Origin: Anaerolineae bacterium
GTDB lineage: Bacteria; Chloroflexota; Anaerolineae; Anaerolineales; Anaerolineaceae
DNA: 64,000 bases
Assembly (NCBI GenBank): GCA_013178095.1
Contig: JABLXK010000003.1
Coordinates: 358,769 to 422,768 of the forward strand
Direction: 5' to 3'
Below the pieces are notes generated by a model that made no database searches, was not told the origin of the DNA, and worked only from the letters and a program-made list of their open reading frames with translations. How positions within the stretch are numbered: position 1 is the stretch's first letter; each line of letters opens with the position of its first letter. Made by a program: the position numbers and the translations under genes. Positions 1-9,528 of this stretch are shown piece after piece.

Positions 1-3000
1 AACCATCCGTACCCAGCGAATAAATATAGCTGTCGCCTTCGTGCAGCAGGTCGATATCGCTCTTCACCACCACGATGCCGCCGACCGAGCTGTCTTCCTC
101 CACGGATGCCGTGTAATTCTGCGCCACCGGCGGGTCGTTTACCGGTTGGATGATGATGTCGATCAACTCGGTGGTGGTCAATGCTCCATCATTCACATCC
201 ACTTTTAATTGCAGGGAGCCGTTCATTTGCGCTTCCGGGGTCAGCTTGACCGTGCGCGAGGTGCCCGAGCCCTGCAGAATCACGTTGTAGCTCTTGATCA
301 GGCTGGTATCCAGCGAGGTGAACGTGATCAACAGGTTGGCGGAAGCTGTTTCCGCGTCGCTGATATTCACGGCAAACGTCCCGCTGGTATCTTCCTGCAT
401 AATCCAGGGTTCTTCGGTTGTGATGATCGGGTAATCATCCGTGGCTGTGATGGTGATGCTCACCGTGGCCGTGGCGCGTTTGCTTAAATCCAGGTTTTCT
501 GCCACCGTGTAAGTAAAGGAATCCGTGCCGTAATAGTTGAGCGTCGGTGAATATGTAAAAGACTGCGTGGCTACGTCCAAACTCACCGAACCGTGCGAGG
601 GATTGGTATAGCTGTAAATACTGAAAGCATCGCCCTCGATATCGCTGTCGTTGCTCAGCACGGCAATGGTGACCGGATTGTCTTCCACGATCGTGCGGCT
701 GTCGCCGGTTACGCTGGGCGCATCGTCTACCGCGTTAATCGTGATGGTAACTGTTCCCGTACGGCGCAAATTGCCGCTGTCGGATACTTCGTAAGTGAAA
801 TAAATATCGTCATTGCGGTTGGCAGCCGGTTTATAGGTCAGCGTGCCGTCATTGTTATTGGTCACGGTGCCATGGCCGGTGGAACCATCGGACAGCAATT
901 TGGGCGCAGTTGTCGTGACCACATACAACGTATCCGGGTCCTCGATATCCGTGTCGTTTGCCAATACGTCAACCGTTATCGAGACGTCTTCGTTGGTCGT
1001 GGCCGCGTCATTCCCAACCACCGGCGGGTCATTTACTGCGTAAATTCGCAGCGTAGTGCTCTCGGAGTCGGATTTATCACTATCAGACGCGTTAATTTCA
1101 ATGGTAATCGTCCCGCTCTGGTTGGCAGCAGGCGTGATAGTCAGTGAGACGGACCCGCTGCCGTCGGTCGATTTGGTGAAACTGTAGGCATCGATCAGGT
1201 CCGCGTTCGAGGCTATTCCATTTATACTGATATCAGCCAGGTTCGTATCGATATCGGATACCTTAAAAGTGGTTGTGATCGGGGTATCTTCTGCTGTTTC
1301 CAGAACGGCGCTTAAGTTGTAAACATCTGGAGGATCATTGACGTTATTCACCGTTACATTGATAGTGCCATCATCGGTCAGCCCACCGCTGTCGGTCAGG
1401 ATGAAACTGAACACATCGCTGCCGTAATAATCCGTATTGGGCGTATAGATGATATCGCCATGCGCTTGATCGAAACTAACTGTGCCGTTGGCAGGCGTCG
1501 TGCTACCCAGGCTGATGGTGATGCTGTCGCCATCCACGTTGGCCAGGTAATCGACGACGTCCACGCGCACGGCTTCTTCTTCATTGGTAGTCACCCAATG
1601 ATCGCTGGCAATCGGCGGATCATTGATTTCATTCACAGTCAATAAGAAACTGTCGGTTTTATAGGTGATTCCGTCTGTGACCATTGCAGTGATCGTGGTT
1701 GTCCCGGATTCATCTTCGATTGGTGTTAAGGTCAAAGCTACTTTCCCGGTGGCGTTATCGCGCGTGAAACTGATGCTCTCCGGCGGTATCAGTTTGGTAT
1801 CGTTCGAATAAATACTCAGCCCAAGGTCATCTAGCCCGAATGCGGTCCCGATATCGCCGGTATCTACATCGTTAATATAGAAATCCAGGGATATGGATGA
1901 GTCTTCATCGATTTCCTGATCCGCGATTTCCACAATGGAATCGGTTTGCGTCGAGATAGTCGGCGCGTCATTGACAGCCAATACTTCTACATAGATTGTG
2001 GCGGAAACCGTGGAAATTCCGTCTGTAACGGTATATTTAAAATTCTCCTGGGAATAGCTGCCGTTCTTGTTCGCGCCGGGTGCATACGATACGACACTGC
2101 CGGAAAGGGTGGCTGTTCCGAGGTTGGTGTTCGGCGGTGAGCTTAAGTCGAGTGCATAGGTCAGTGTATCGCCATCCGGATCGAAAGAATAGTTGGCCAG
2201 GTCGATCGTGATCGTGGCGGCATCTTCCTGAATAGAACGCCAAATGCTGTAGGTTCGAGGGCTCAAATTAACCCCCGTGGTATCCACCGCGATGGAAACG
2301 GAAGCTGTGTCAGTGGCGCCGTAATGGTCTGCGATTTCGTATGTGAAGGTAACCCAAGCTTCAACGCAGTTTGCTTCGCCGTTTAATGCCACATATTTAA
2401 GCGTCCCGTCCGCGTTCAAGGAAGCAGTGCCGCAGGATGGTTGTGTCGCGACGCGGGTAACGTGGATCTCTTCGTTCACGTCGTAAGGCAGGTCGGGATC
2501 GGTATCATTGCTGATAACGTTGATATTATCCAGCGTGCCGCCTGGCGGTACGATTGTTGTCAGATTATTGTCATAGGCCTCGGGAGCGTCGTTGACAGAG
2601 ATGATCGTGATGGTTACCGTTGCGTTGTCCACGCCGCCATCCGCGTCAGTCATTTCATAAGTAAAAGTATCCGTTCCGTTGAAATCTTCGTACGGCGTGT
2701 AGCGGAATTGTCCCGAACCCAGGCTGGATAAGCGCCCATGCGTTGGGTTCGTTAATAATCTGCGTAAAATCAGGTTGGCTGAGCTGGTTTCAATATCGGT
2801 GTCATTAGCGATTACGCTGAAGGTTACACCGTTGTCTTCGTTTGTCATTACGGTGTCATTCACTGCGGTAGGTTGATCGTTGATCGGCACCACCCGCGCG
2901 GTGAAAGTACGGGTGGTGATGTTCCCCCGAACATCCGTGGCTTCGATCGTGAGAACCGCTTTTCCATTGGTATTCTCCGCCGGTGTGAGGGAGAGCGAGT

Positions 3001-6000
3001 AATCGCTCCCGGTATTGCTGAGCGCCAGGCTGCCTTCCGGGAATATGGTGGTATTGGAACTACTTACTGCTACCTCGTTCAGGTTTTCATCAATATCTTC
3101 GACAGTAAATATTAACGAACCGCTTTCATCTTCGAAGATAACCTGGTTGTCGATAACGGAAACCTCAGGCGGATGATTGGCCGGATCCGCGCTCAAAGTC
3201 ACGGTTGCCGGTTCGGATGCCAGCCCGGTGGAATCGGTGATGGTATACGTGAAACTATCCCCATCTTCAAAATCCTCGCCGGCAGTGTATACGAATGCTG
3301 TCCCGTCTGCGGTCAAAGAGCCATATAAAGGCGCGCTGACAATCTGCGGTGTCAGTTCGGTATCATCGTCCGCATCCCAGTCATTCGCGATTGGATCAAT
3401 GGCGTAACTCCCGACTTCCTGTACGTAGAAGAAATCACTCACTGCCGTTGGTGCGTCCGCAACGGGGTTGATGGTTACGGAAAAAACTTCAGAAGCCTCA
3501 GCAATCCCGTCGCTTACGGTAATGGCTATTGTTACTTCCCCGTTTTTATCCGCGCGCGGGGCAGCCGTAAAAGTGCGGTTCTCACCCGATCCGGTGATGC
3601 GCATGTTATTTACGTCCAGGATATCCGGGTTGGTTGAGGAAGTGGTGATCATCAGCGTATTCAACTCTGTTTCAGTAGTCAGATCAAAATCACTGACAGT
3701 AAAGTTGACCGTGAGGGTTTCATCTTCATCGATGACCTGGTTGTCGATCGAGCTAATGGTTGGAGGATCGTTCACCGCCGCGGCGGTCAACGTCACTGTC
3801 GCGGTCGCGGTAGCCCCGCCCGGGTCTTTGATACGGTAAACGAAACTATCGGTGCCGTCGTAATTACTCGCCGGGGTGTAGCTTAATGTCCCGTCGCCGT
3901 TATCCACCAGTGTCCCGTCGCTGGTCGTTGTGACAATTCCGTCGTAACTCAATGCGCTTTGGCTGTTATCCACATCGGTGTCGTTGTTCAATAATTGGCT
4001 GCTGACCGTGATAGTTGCAGTGGTGTCTTCCGTGAAACTGATGCTGTCGTTGCGCGCGGTCGGCGCGTCGTTTACCGGCGTGACGTGCAAGGTAAAGTTA
4101 TAAACGGCCGTCTGGAAACCGTCGCTGGCGCGGATCGTGAATGTGACGTCCCCGTTTTGATTGGCAAGCGGCACCAGTTTGATCGAGGTGGCCGGGTTGG
4201 TATCTTCCAGTCCGCTGATCGTGATGCGGCTCTGGGGTACGATGGCGGAATTGCCAGTGACCACTTGCATGGTCAGGGTTTCCGCTGGCGTTTCCACGTC
4301 GGTCAGATTGAAGCTGATGGTAATCGAGTTATCCTCATCGATGGTGTATTCGCTCAACAATCCATCGGTCTGGGGATAATCGTTGATCGCGTTCACTGTC
4401 AGCGTCACCGTGGCGGATGCGGTCAACCCGCCCGAGTCGCTGATTTCGTAAGTGAAACTATCCGCTCCGAAATAATTATCGGCCGGATCGTAAATGATGT
4501 TCGTGCCTGAAATGGCCGCCGTTCCATGCGATGGCGCGGTCAGGATGTTCGAGGGAGCAATAGTATCTCCTTCCGATGTATCCGCATCGGAATCATTGGC
4601 CAGCACCGCTACCGTAACATTGACGTCCTCGTTGGTGGAGGCGCTGTCGTTCTCCGCCACCGGGGTATCGTTGACCGCGTTCACGGTCACGCTGATGGCG
4701 CAGGGCACTTCCGCGTGTCCGTCGCTGAGCGTGATGGTGTAACTGTCCGGGCCATTGTAATTTTCATCCGGCGTATAACGATAGCCGTCGTCGTCCAATT
4801 CCAGCGTCCCGTGCGCAGGGCCTTCGCCGCTCTTAACGGAAAAGTTGAGTTCGTCCAGGTCCACGTCCGTGGCGGATAACGCCTGGCTGAAAGGCACGTC
4901 TTCATCCGTGCTGATGGAAGTGGTGTATGTGGGAACAGGCAGGTCATTGACCGCGTTGACGGTCACGGCGACCGCGCAATCCACTTCACCCGTGCCGTCG
5001 CTTACGGTGATGATTAAATTGTCCGAACCATTGTAATTCGCCGCCGGTGAATAGCGATATCCGCCGTCGATCAATTCCAGTGTCCCGTGGCTGGGCCCGT
5101 TGCCGTCCTTCACGGAATATGCCAGGGTATCCGCATCGATATCCGTAGCAGTAAGGCTTTGGCTGGTGGGAGTGTCTTCATCGGTGCTGATGGAGGCGGT
5201 GTAAGTGGGGACCGGCAAATCGTTGACCGCGTTGACGTTAACGCTGATGGCGCATTCCACAATAACGATTCCGTCGCTGACGGTAATAATAAAAGCATCC
5301 GGTCCGTTATAGTCCGCGTTGGGGGTATAAGTGTAGCCGCCCTCGACCAGTGTCAAAGAACCGTTGACCGGTCCGCTGCCTTCTTTGATCGCGTAACTGA
5401 TTGTATCGCCGTCCACGTCGCTGGCGGTGAGGGTCTCGTTCAGGGAGGCATCTTCGTCCGTGCTGACGCTGGCCGAATAGGTGGGATCCGGCGCATCATT
5501 GATTGGGTTTACCGTGATGGTGATGCTGCAATCGACCTCGGCAGTACCATCGCTGAGCGTGATAATGAAATCATCCGTGCCGTGGAAGTTTTCGTTCGGT
5601 GTGTAAGTATAACTGCCCTCGCTCAACGCCAGCTCGCCGCTGTTCGGTCCATTGCCGTCCTTTACCGCGAAGTTCAGCGTGTCCAGGTCCACATCCGCAG
5701 CGCTGATGCTTCCGTTATAGGGTGTGTCCTCGTTCGTGGCAACCGTTGGGACGTAACTGGGAATGGGAGCGTCATTGACCGTATTGACCGTTACTGTCAC
5801 GAGGCAATCCACTTCGGTCGTGCCATCGCTGACGGTGATCGTGAAGCTGTCATCCCCGTGGTAATTGGTTAGCGGTGTGTAGGTGTAGCCGCCCTCGTTC
5901 AGCAGCAAGGTGCCGTGCTGCGGGGCATTGCCTTCCTTGACAGAAAAGCTTAGGGTATCCAGGTCGATATCACCGGCTGTCAAGGATCGGTTGGTGGCGG

Positions 6001-8551
6001 TATCTTCATCTGTTGAAATGGACGGTTCATAAGCCGGTACGGGTGCATCGTTGACCGCATTTATCGTAACCGTGATCGCGCAGTCCACCTCAACCATCCC
6101 ATCGCTGACGGTGATTGTAAAGCTGTCGCTGCCGTTGACGTCGGTATTGGGTGTATAGGTGTACCCGCCTTCGCTGAGTTCCAGGCTGCCGCTGGACGGA
6201 AGGTTGCCTTCTTTAACTGCATAGGTCAGGGAATCCCCGTCCGCGTCCGTGGCGCTCAGGGTTTTGCTGACCGGTGTGTCTTCATTCGTACTGATGCTGC
6301 TGTCGTAGCTGGGCAGCGGGGCATCGTTGATCGCATTGATTGTCGCCGTCACGGGGCAGTCCACTTCGCTGCCCCCGTCGCTGACGGTAACGGTGAAGCT
6401 GTCGCTTCCAAAGTAATTGGCTGCCGGTGTATACGTGTAACCGCCCTCGGCCAATTCCAGGCTGCCGTGCGCCGGGGTGTTGCCTTCCTTGACCGAATAA
6501 GTCAGGGTGTCGCCATCGATATCCACAGCGGTCACATTTTCGAAGATAGGCGTATCTTCCTCGGTTGTTATGCTTGCCTGGTAAGTGGGCACTGGCGCGT
6601 CATTGACCGCGTTGACGGTCGCGGTGATCGCGCAGTCGACCTCTGAGGTGCCGTCGCTGACGGTGATGATGAAACTGTCACTGCCATGGAAGTTTTCCGC
6701 CGGGGTGTAAGTGTATTCCCCCTCGCCCAACGTTAGGCTGCCGTTTGTCGGCCGGTTGCCGTCCTTGACAGCAAAAGTCAGGGAATCGCCATCGATATCG
6801 CTGGCGGAGATGCTCAGCGTGGCTGGAGTGTCTTCATCGGTGCTGATGGCTGCGTCGTAAGCTGGTTCAGGCGCGTCGTTGACTGCTGTCACCGTCATCT
6901 GCACTTCGGCGGTAGCTTGCGTTTCGGGGTTGGCGGTTTCGGAAATCGTATAAGAAAAGCTGTCCGCTCCGTAGTAATTTTCAAACGGGGTATAAACGAT
7001 CGCGTCCAGTCCCGCGCTCAAAACAGCCGTCCCATATGTCGGCTTGGTGATCCCGGTGATGTTGAACATGTCCGCTTCCGGGTCGCTGTCATTGCTCAGC
7101 ACGTACACGGTTACCGGTTGATCCTCTTGCGTTTCAGAAATATCATCCGCCGCAACCGGCGCGTCGTTCACCGCGTTTACGGTGACGCTCACCGTCGCAA
7201 AAGCCGTATCACCGCCGTTGGAATCCGTGATCCGGTAATCGAAATTGACTGACCCGGTGAAATTCGCGGCCGGGGTGAATGTGATTGTCCCGTCGGCATT
7301 GGCCTGGGCTGTGCCGCTGGCGGGAGGATTGAGCACCTCAACCGTTAGCGTGCCCTGGTCGGGATTGCTGTCATTCTCCAGTACATGGATATTAACCGGG
7401 ATTTCCTCGTCTGTCTGGGCTGTGTCGGCATTGGCAACCGGCGTGTCGTTCACCGCCTCCACCGTCAGGTTGATGGACGCCTCACGCTGCAGTCCTTCCC
7501 CGTCCGTGATTATGAAGGAAAGCACGCTGGTGCCATTGGCATTCGTCCGCGGCGTAAGCGAAACGCTTACCAGGCCATCGATGTTGGCTGTGCCGATGTC
7601 TTCATTCCGCACCAAGTCCGAATTGGAGGATGCCGCCGAAATCGTCAACAGTGCAGCCGCGCTCTCGCCGTCCGATATATTAAAAGAAAAAGTCAGCGGT
7701 GTATCTTCCAGCGTAGTCTGGTCGCTCAAGCCGGACAAGGTCGGATAGGTATTGACCGCAACCGTATCCAGGCTGCTGTTGCCGCGGTAATCCACCGCGT
7801 ACACACTATACGTGCCGCCGGTGGAAACAAGAACGTTGCCGCTGCCCGAGGTCATGGGAACTTCGCTTCCGCCGGCCGGGAAGAAATCAGCGCTATGCTC
7901 GCCGGCCGCGTAATACACGCCGCTCAAGCCGCTGCCGCCTTCGGATGCGGTGATGGCAATGGTTGCTCCGCCGCTCAATTCAGGTGTCGATTGTAGCTCC
8001 AGGCGCGGGGCGGTCTTATCTTCAATTATGAAGGAAAGGTCTTTGAATTTGACGGTATTGGCAGTTCCCGCAGCCGTACCGCTGAAACGGAATTCAATTG
8101 CGGTTGTATTCGCGGGTATGGTGATTGCGTGTGATGAAACTCCCTGTTCACTGACGTCGCAGAAGTGGGTTTGGAAATCGTCGCTCCCCTGGAATGCAAC
8201 CACCACCTCGCCACTGTCATCTTGCCCCTCGCCCTCGTTGATGATTTGGCAATTGAAGGAATAATCCAGTTCCGCTTCGCCGGTATCGATCGATGCTGAG
8301 ATGGAAGCAACGTCCACCAAATAAGTAATATTAAAGGAAGTGGCGCCATCCACAGCGGCGATGGTTTCCGCTTCGACCTGCGCGTTATCGCTCGTTTGAT
8401 ATTCGGTGATGTCCGCGATCTCGCTGCCCCAGCTGACAAACGCCAGGCTGTCGGCGTAAACCGGCGTGGCATTAAATAACAATTGCGCGATGATCGCGCA
8501 AATGGTCAATAACCTTAGTAGAAAATAATGTGGCTGCGATGTTGGGTTCAT
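1..8551 (-). CDS. Giant secreted tandem-95/cadherin-like repeat protein (3' end beyond window)
   Basis: One uninterrupted minus-strand frame runs from ATG 8551 off the left edge, at least 2,850 codons. The frame is the same at both ends (codon phase checked near 8540 and near base 4). Residues 1-33 form a signal peptide with a hydrophobic core ending in PVYA. The next ~250 residues are a non-repeated head. After that come about 26 units of 90-105 residues, each closing with a VTVNAVNDxP-type junction and carrying DED, YTP-x-NYNG and DSFTVTVSDG-like motifs. These are hallmarks of the tandem-95 / cadherin-like Ca-binding families, typical of surface adhesins. The true C-terminus, and so the anchoring mode, is not visible. 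A TTG at 8557 is an alternative start. A GGAG-ATGATG upstream (8585) is in another frame and gives only a short peptide. The role in adhesion is inferred from the family. Confidence 0.9.
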   Translation of the reverse strand, partial: MNPTSQPHYFLLRLLTICAIIAQLLFNATPVYADSLAFVSWGSEIADITEYQTSDNAQVEAETIAAVDGATSFNITYLVDVASISASIDTGEAELDYSFNCQIINEGEGQDDSGEVVVAFQGSDDFQTHFCDVSEQGVSSHAITIPANTTAIEFRFSGTAAGTANTVKFKDLSFIIEDKTAPRLELQSTPELSGGATIAITASEGGSGLSGVYYAAGEHSADFFPAGGSEVPMTSGSGNVLVSTGGTYSVYAVDYRGNSSLDTVAVNTYPTLSGLSDQTTLEDTPLTFSFNISDGESAAALLTISAASSNSDLVRNEDIGTANIDGLVSVSLTPRTNANGTSVLSFIITDGEGLQREASINLTVEAVNDTPVANADTAQTDEEIPVNIHVLENDSNPDQGTLTVEVLNPPASGTAQANADGTITFTPAANFTGSVNFDYRITDSNGGDTAFATVSVTVNAVNDAPVAADDISETQEDQPVTVYVLSNDSDPEADMFNITGITKPTYGTAVLSAGLDAIVYTPFENYYGADSFSYTISETANPETQATAEVQMTVTAVNDAPEPAYDAAISTDEDTPATLSISASDIDGDSLTFAVKDGNRPTNGSLTLGEGEYTYTPAENFHGSDSFIITVSDGTSEVDCAITATVNAVNDAPVPTYQASITTEEDTPIFENVTAVDIDGDTLTYSVKEGNTPAHGSLELAEGGYTYTPAANYFGSDSFTVTVSDGGSEVDCPVTATINAINDAPLPSYDSSISTNEDTPVSKTLSATDADGDSLTYAVKEGNLPSSGSLELSEGGYTYTPNTDVNGSDSFTITVSDGMVEVDCAITVTINAVNDAPVPAYEPSISTDEDTATNRSLTAGDIDLDTLSFSVKEGNAPQHGTLLLNEGGYTYTPLTNYHGDDSFTITVSDGTTEVDCLVTVTVNTVNDAPIPSYVPTVATNEDTPYNGSISAADVDLDTLNFAVKDGNGPNSGELALSEGSYTYTPNENFHGTDDFIITLSDGTAEVDCSITITVNPINDAPDPTYSASVSTDEDASLNETLTASDVDGDTISYAIKEGSGPVNGSLTLVEGGYTYTPNADYNGPDAFIITVSDGIVIVECAISVNVNAVNDLPVPTYTASISTDEDTPTSQSLTATDIDADTLAYSVKDGNGPSHGTLELIDGGYRYSPAANYNGSDNLIITVSDGTGEVDCAVAVTVNAVNDLPVPTYTTSISTDEDVPFSQALSATDVDLDELNFSVKSGEGPAHGTLELDDDGYRYTPDENYNGPDSYTITLSDGHAEVPCAISVTVNAVNDTPVAENDSASTNEDVNVTVAVLANDSDADTSEGDTIAPSNILTAPSHGTAAISGTNIIYDPADNYFGADSFTYEISDSGGLTASATVTLTVNAINDYPQTDGLLSEYTIDEDNSITISFNLTDVETPAETLTMQVVTGNSAIVPQSRITISGLEDTNPATSIKLVPLANQNGDVTFTIRASDGFQTAVYNFTLHVTPVNDAPTARNDSISFTEDTTATITVSSQLLNNDTDVDNSQSALSYDGIVTTTSDGTLVDNGDGTLSYTPASNYDGTDSFVYRIKDPGGATATATVTLTAAAVNDPPTISSIDNQVIDEDETLTVNFTVSDFDLTTETELNTLMITTSSTNPDILDVNNMRITGSGENRTFTAAPRADKNGEVTIAITVSDGIAEASEVFSVTINPVADAPTAVSDFFYVQEVGSYAIDPIANDWDADDDTELTPQIVSAPLYGSLTADGTAFVYTAGEDFEDGDSFTYTITDSTGLASEPATVTLSADPANHPPEVSVIDNQVIFEDESGSLIFTVEDIDENLNEVAVSSSNTTIFPEGSLALSNTGSDYSLSLTPAENTNGKAVLTIEATDVRGNITTRTFTARVVPINDQPTAVNDTVMTNEDNGVTFSVIANDTDIETSSANLILRRLLTNPTHGRLSSLGSGQFRYTPYEDFNGTDTFTYEMTDADGGVDNATVTITIISVNDAPEAYDNNLTTIVPPGGTLDNINVISNDTDPDLPYDVNEEIHVTRVATQPSCGTASLNADGTLKYVALNGEANCVEAWVTFTYEIADHYGATDTASVSIAVDTTGVNLSPRTYSIWRSIQEDAATITIDLANYSFDPDGDTLTYALDLSSPPNTNLGTATLSGSVVSYAPGANKNGSYSQENFKYTVTDGISTVSATIYVEVLAVNDAPTISTQTDSIVEIADQEIDEDSSISLDFYINDVDTGDIGTAFGLDDLGLSIYSNDTKLIPPESISFTRDNATGKVALTLTPIEDESGTTTITAMVTDGITYKTDSFLLTVNEINDPPIASDHWVTTNEEEAVRVDVVDYLANVDGDSITISLGSTTPANGTVSFDQAHGDIIYTPNTDYYGSDVFSFILTDSGGLTDDGTINVTVNNVNDPPDVYNLSAVLETAEDTPITTTFKVSDIDTNLADISINGIASNADLIDAYSFTKSTDGSGSVSLTITPAANQSGTITIEINASDSDKSDSESTTLRIYAVNDPPVVGNDAATTNEDVSITVDVLANDTDIEDPDTLYVVTTTAPKLLSDGSTGHGTVTNNNDGTLTYKPAANRNDDIYFTYEVSDSGNLRRTGTVTITINAVDDAPSVTGDSRTIVEDNPVTIAVLSNDSDIEGDAFSIYSYTNPSHGSVSLDVATQSFTYSPTLNYYGTDSFTYTVAENLDLSKRATATVSITITATDDYPIITTEEPWIMQEDTSGTFAVNISDAETASANLLITFTSLDTSLIKSYNVILQGSGTSRTVKLTPEAQMNGSLQLKVDVNDGALTTTELIDIIIQPVNDPPVAQNYTASVEEDSSVGGIVVVKSDIDLLHEGDSYIYSLGTDG
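4660..6880 (-). repeat. Block of eight near-uniform cysteine-bearing repeats inside the giant gene
   Basis: Junctions fall near 4665, 4945, 5215, 5490, 5770, 6045, 6325, 6600 and 6870, a period of about 275-280 bp (~92 residues). Each of these eight units carries one Cys just before its VNAVND junction, in the setting E-V-(D/E/P)-C, for example EVDCAI. The units on either side, ending near 4390 and near 6900, have no Cys at that position. The even spacing and similar wording suggest recent tandem expansion or homogenisation by recombination. Confidence 0.85.
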
Positions 8552-8720
8552 TGACAATACAGGCTGTTGTAAGCGGCTTCATCATCTCCGTTAAATTTTT
8601 GGAACTTCCCGAATTAATTTTATATCACTTTTCGAAAATTGAATACAAATACTTTTCATAAGGATAATTGACACAAACCATAGTAAGCTTCGTAATATTT
8701 CTATCATAATTTTTTTTAAT

Positions 8721-8753
8721 AAAAAAAACAGGGAGCCATGACAAGCTCCCTGT
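8721..8753 (-). terminator. Rho-independent terminator after the lipoprotein gene
   Basis: The 9-bp stem ACAGGGAGC / GCTCCCTGT (8728-8736 with 8745-8753) is followed on the minus strand by an eight-base T run (8721-8728). It lies 23 bp past the stop of the lipoprotein gene at 8776-9411 and insulates it from the giant gene. Confidence 0.85.
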
Positions 8754-8775
8754 CTTGCGTACCTGCGGACTGGTT

Positions 8776-9411
8776 TTAGTAGCTGAATGAATCCGCTACG
8801 TCTGCCAGCACGTCTTCATAATCGCTTGCATATTTATCCTTGGTTGCCGTGGTGAAGAAAAACAGGTAATTATCCTGCATATCAAAATAAGTGGTGCCGC
8901 TGGTTTTATTCTTATCGCTCCACCAGGTTAGTTTCTCGCGGCCGTCGTCCATCAGAACGTCTTTGGCGATCTTCAGATCGCTGCCGTACAGCCGGCGCAT
9001 GTAATCGACCGTGTACTCGCCTTTCAATACAGCGCTCGTATCGATGCTGGTTTCATTGACCAGGGTCTGCACGAACGCGTTACCGTCCGGCGCAGTGTAA
9101 GTTTCAACAACTGCGTCTTCAATGCTGTCATCATCTTTCTCGTAATTCCAACCTGCCGGGATCTCGAGCTTGAAAATGTCTTCCGGTGAAGTGTAATCCA
9201 TCATTCCGGAATCATTGGCTGGTTCTTGGGCAGCCGCTTCCTCAACCACCGCTGGTTCTTCTACGACAGCCGCGGGGGCTTCAGCGGCAACAACAGGCTC
9301 CTGTTCGGCCGGGACTGGTTGCGCAGCCGGCGCAGCTTCCTGGCTTTTACTGCCGCAAGCAGCCAGCAACAAGGCTGCCAGAACGACCACGAATAGGGAT
9401 TTTTTGTTCAT
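8776..9411 (-). CDS. Lipoprotein with PsbP/Mog1-like C-terminal domain (tentative)
   Basis: The 211-residue protein starts with a lipoprotein signal peptide: KK, then a hydrophobic stretch, then lipobox LLAAC with Cys near residue 19. Residues ~25-70 are an Ala/Pro/Glu/Val-rich linker. The remaining ~140 residues form a compact domain beginning with a Tyr-Thr-Ser-Pro-Glu-Asp segment and containing IPAGWNYE, a layout common in small PsbP/Mog1-like extracytoplasmic domains. That fold assignment is a guess from pattern. The start has a good ribosome site (GGAGAG, 5 bp before ATG), the same leader ending as the next gene at 10716. It is a single-gene unit with its own promoter (9469-9496) and terminator. 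Function unknown. Confidence 0.8.
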   Translation of the reverse strand: MNKKSLFVVVLAALLLAACGSKSQEAAPAAQPVPAEQEPVVAAEAPAAVVEEPAVVEEAAAQEPANDSGMMDYTSPEDIFKLEIPAGWNYEKDDDSIEDAVVETYTAPDGNAFVQTLVNETSIDTSAVLKGEYTVDYMRRLYGSDLKIAKDVLMDDGREKLTWWSDKNKTSGTTYFDMQDNYLFFFTTATKDKYASDYEDVLADVADSFSY

Positions 9412-9439
9412 TTTTCTCTCCGTTCATTACTATGGTTTG

Positions 9440-9460
9440 GTGGTACGACTTCCATACCAC
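9440..9460. promoter_or_regulatory. Inverted repeat in the leader of the lipoprotein gene
   Basis: GTGGTA (9440-9445) and TACCAC (9455-9460) form a perfect 6-bp inverted repeat with a 9-bp spacer. It lies between the promoter's -10 box and the ATG, so it could be an operator or an mRNA hairpin. No regulator is assigned. Confidence 0.35.
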
Positions 9461-9468
9461 TTAACGCA

Positions 9469-9496
9469 ATTATAAGGAGATTTTGAGTTTTGTCAA
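9469..9496 (-). promoter_or_regulatory. Near-consensus sigma-70-type promoter for the lipoprotein gene
   Basis: On the minus strand, TTGACA (9496-9491), a 16-bp spacer and TATAAT (9474-9469) match both consensus hexamers. They lie 58 bp upstream of the ATG at 9411. Confidence 0.8.
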
Positions 9497-9528
9497 CCGC
9501 CATTTCCGGATTGTAATTTCTGAAAGGT

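Noticed and set aside
209..7996. Many plus-strand open frames across the first 8 kb
   Set aside because: They are opposite-strand shadows of the giant repeat gene; the minus frame is continuous, encodes a signal peptide and recognisable repeats, while these frames have no ribosome sites or family resemblance.
8026..8472. 148-residue minus-strand frame near the giant gene's start
   Set aside because: It is in a different frame from the signal-peptide-bearing ORF, is Arg/Ser/Pro-rich and matches no family; an overlapping shadow.
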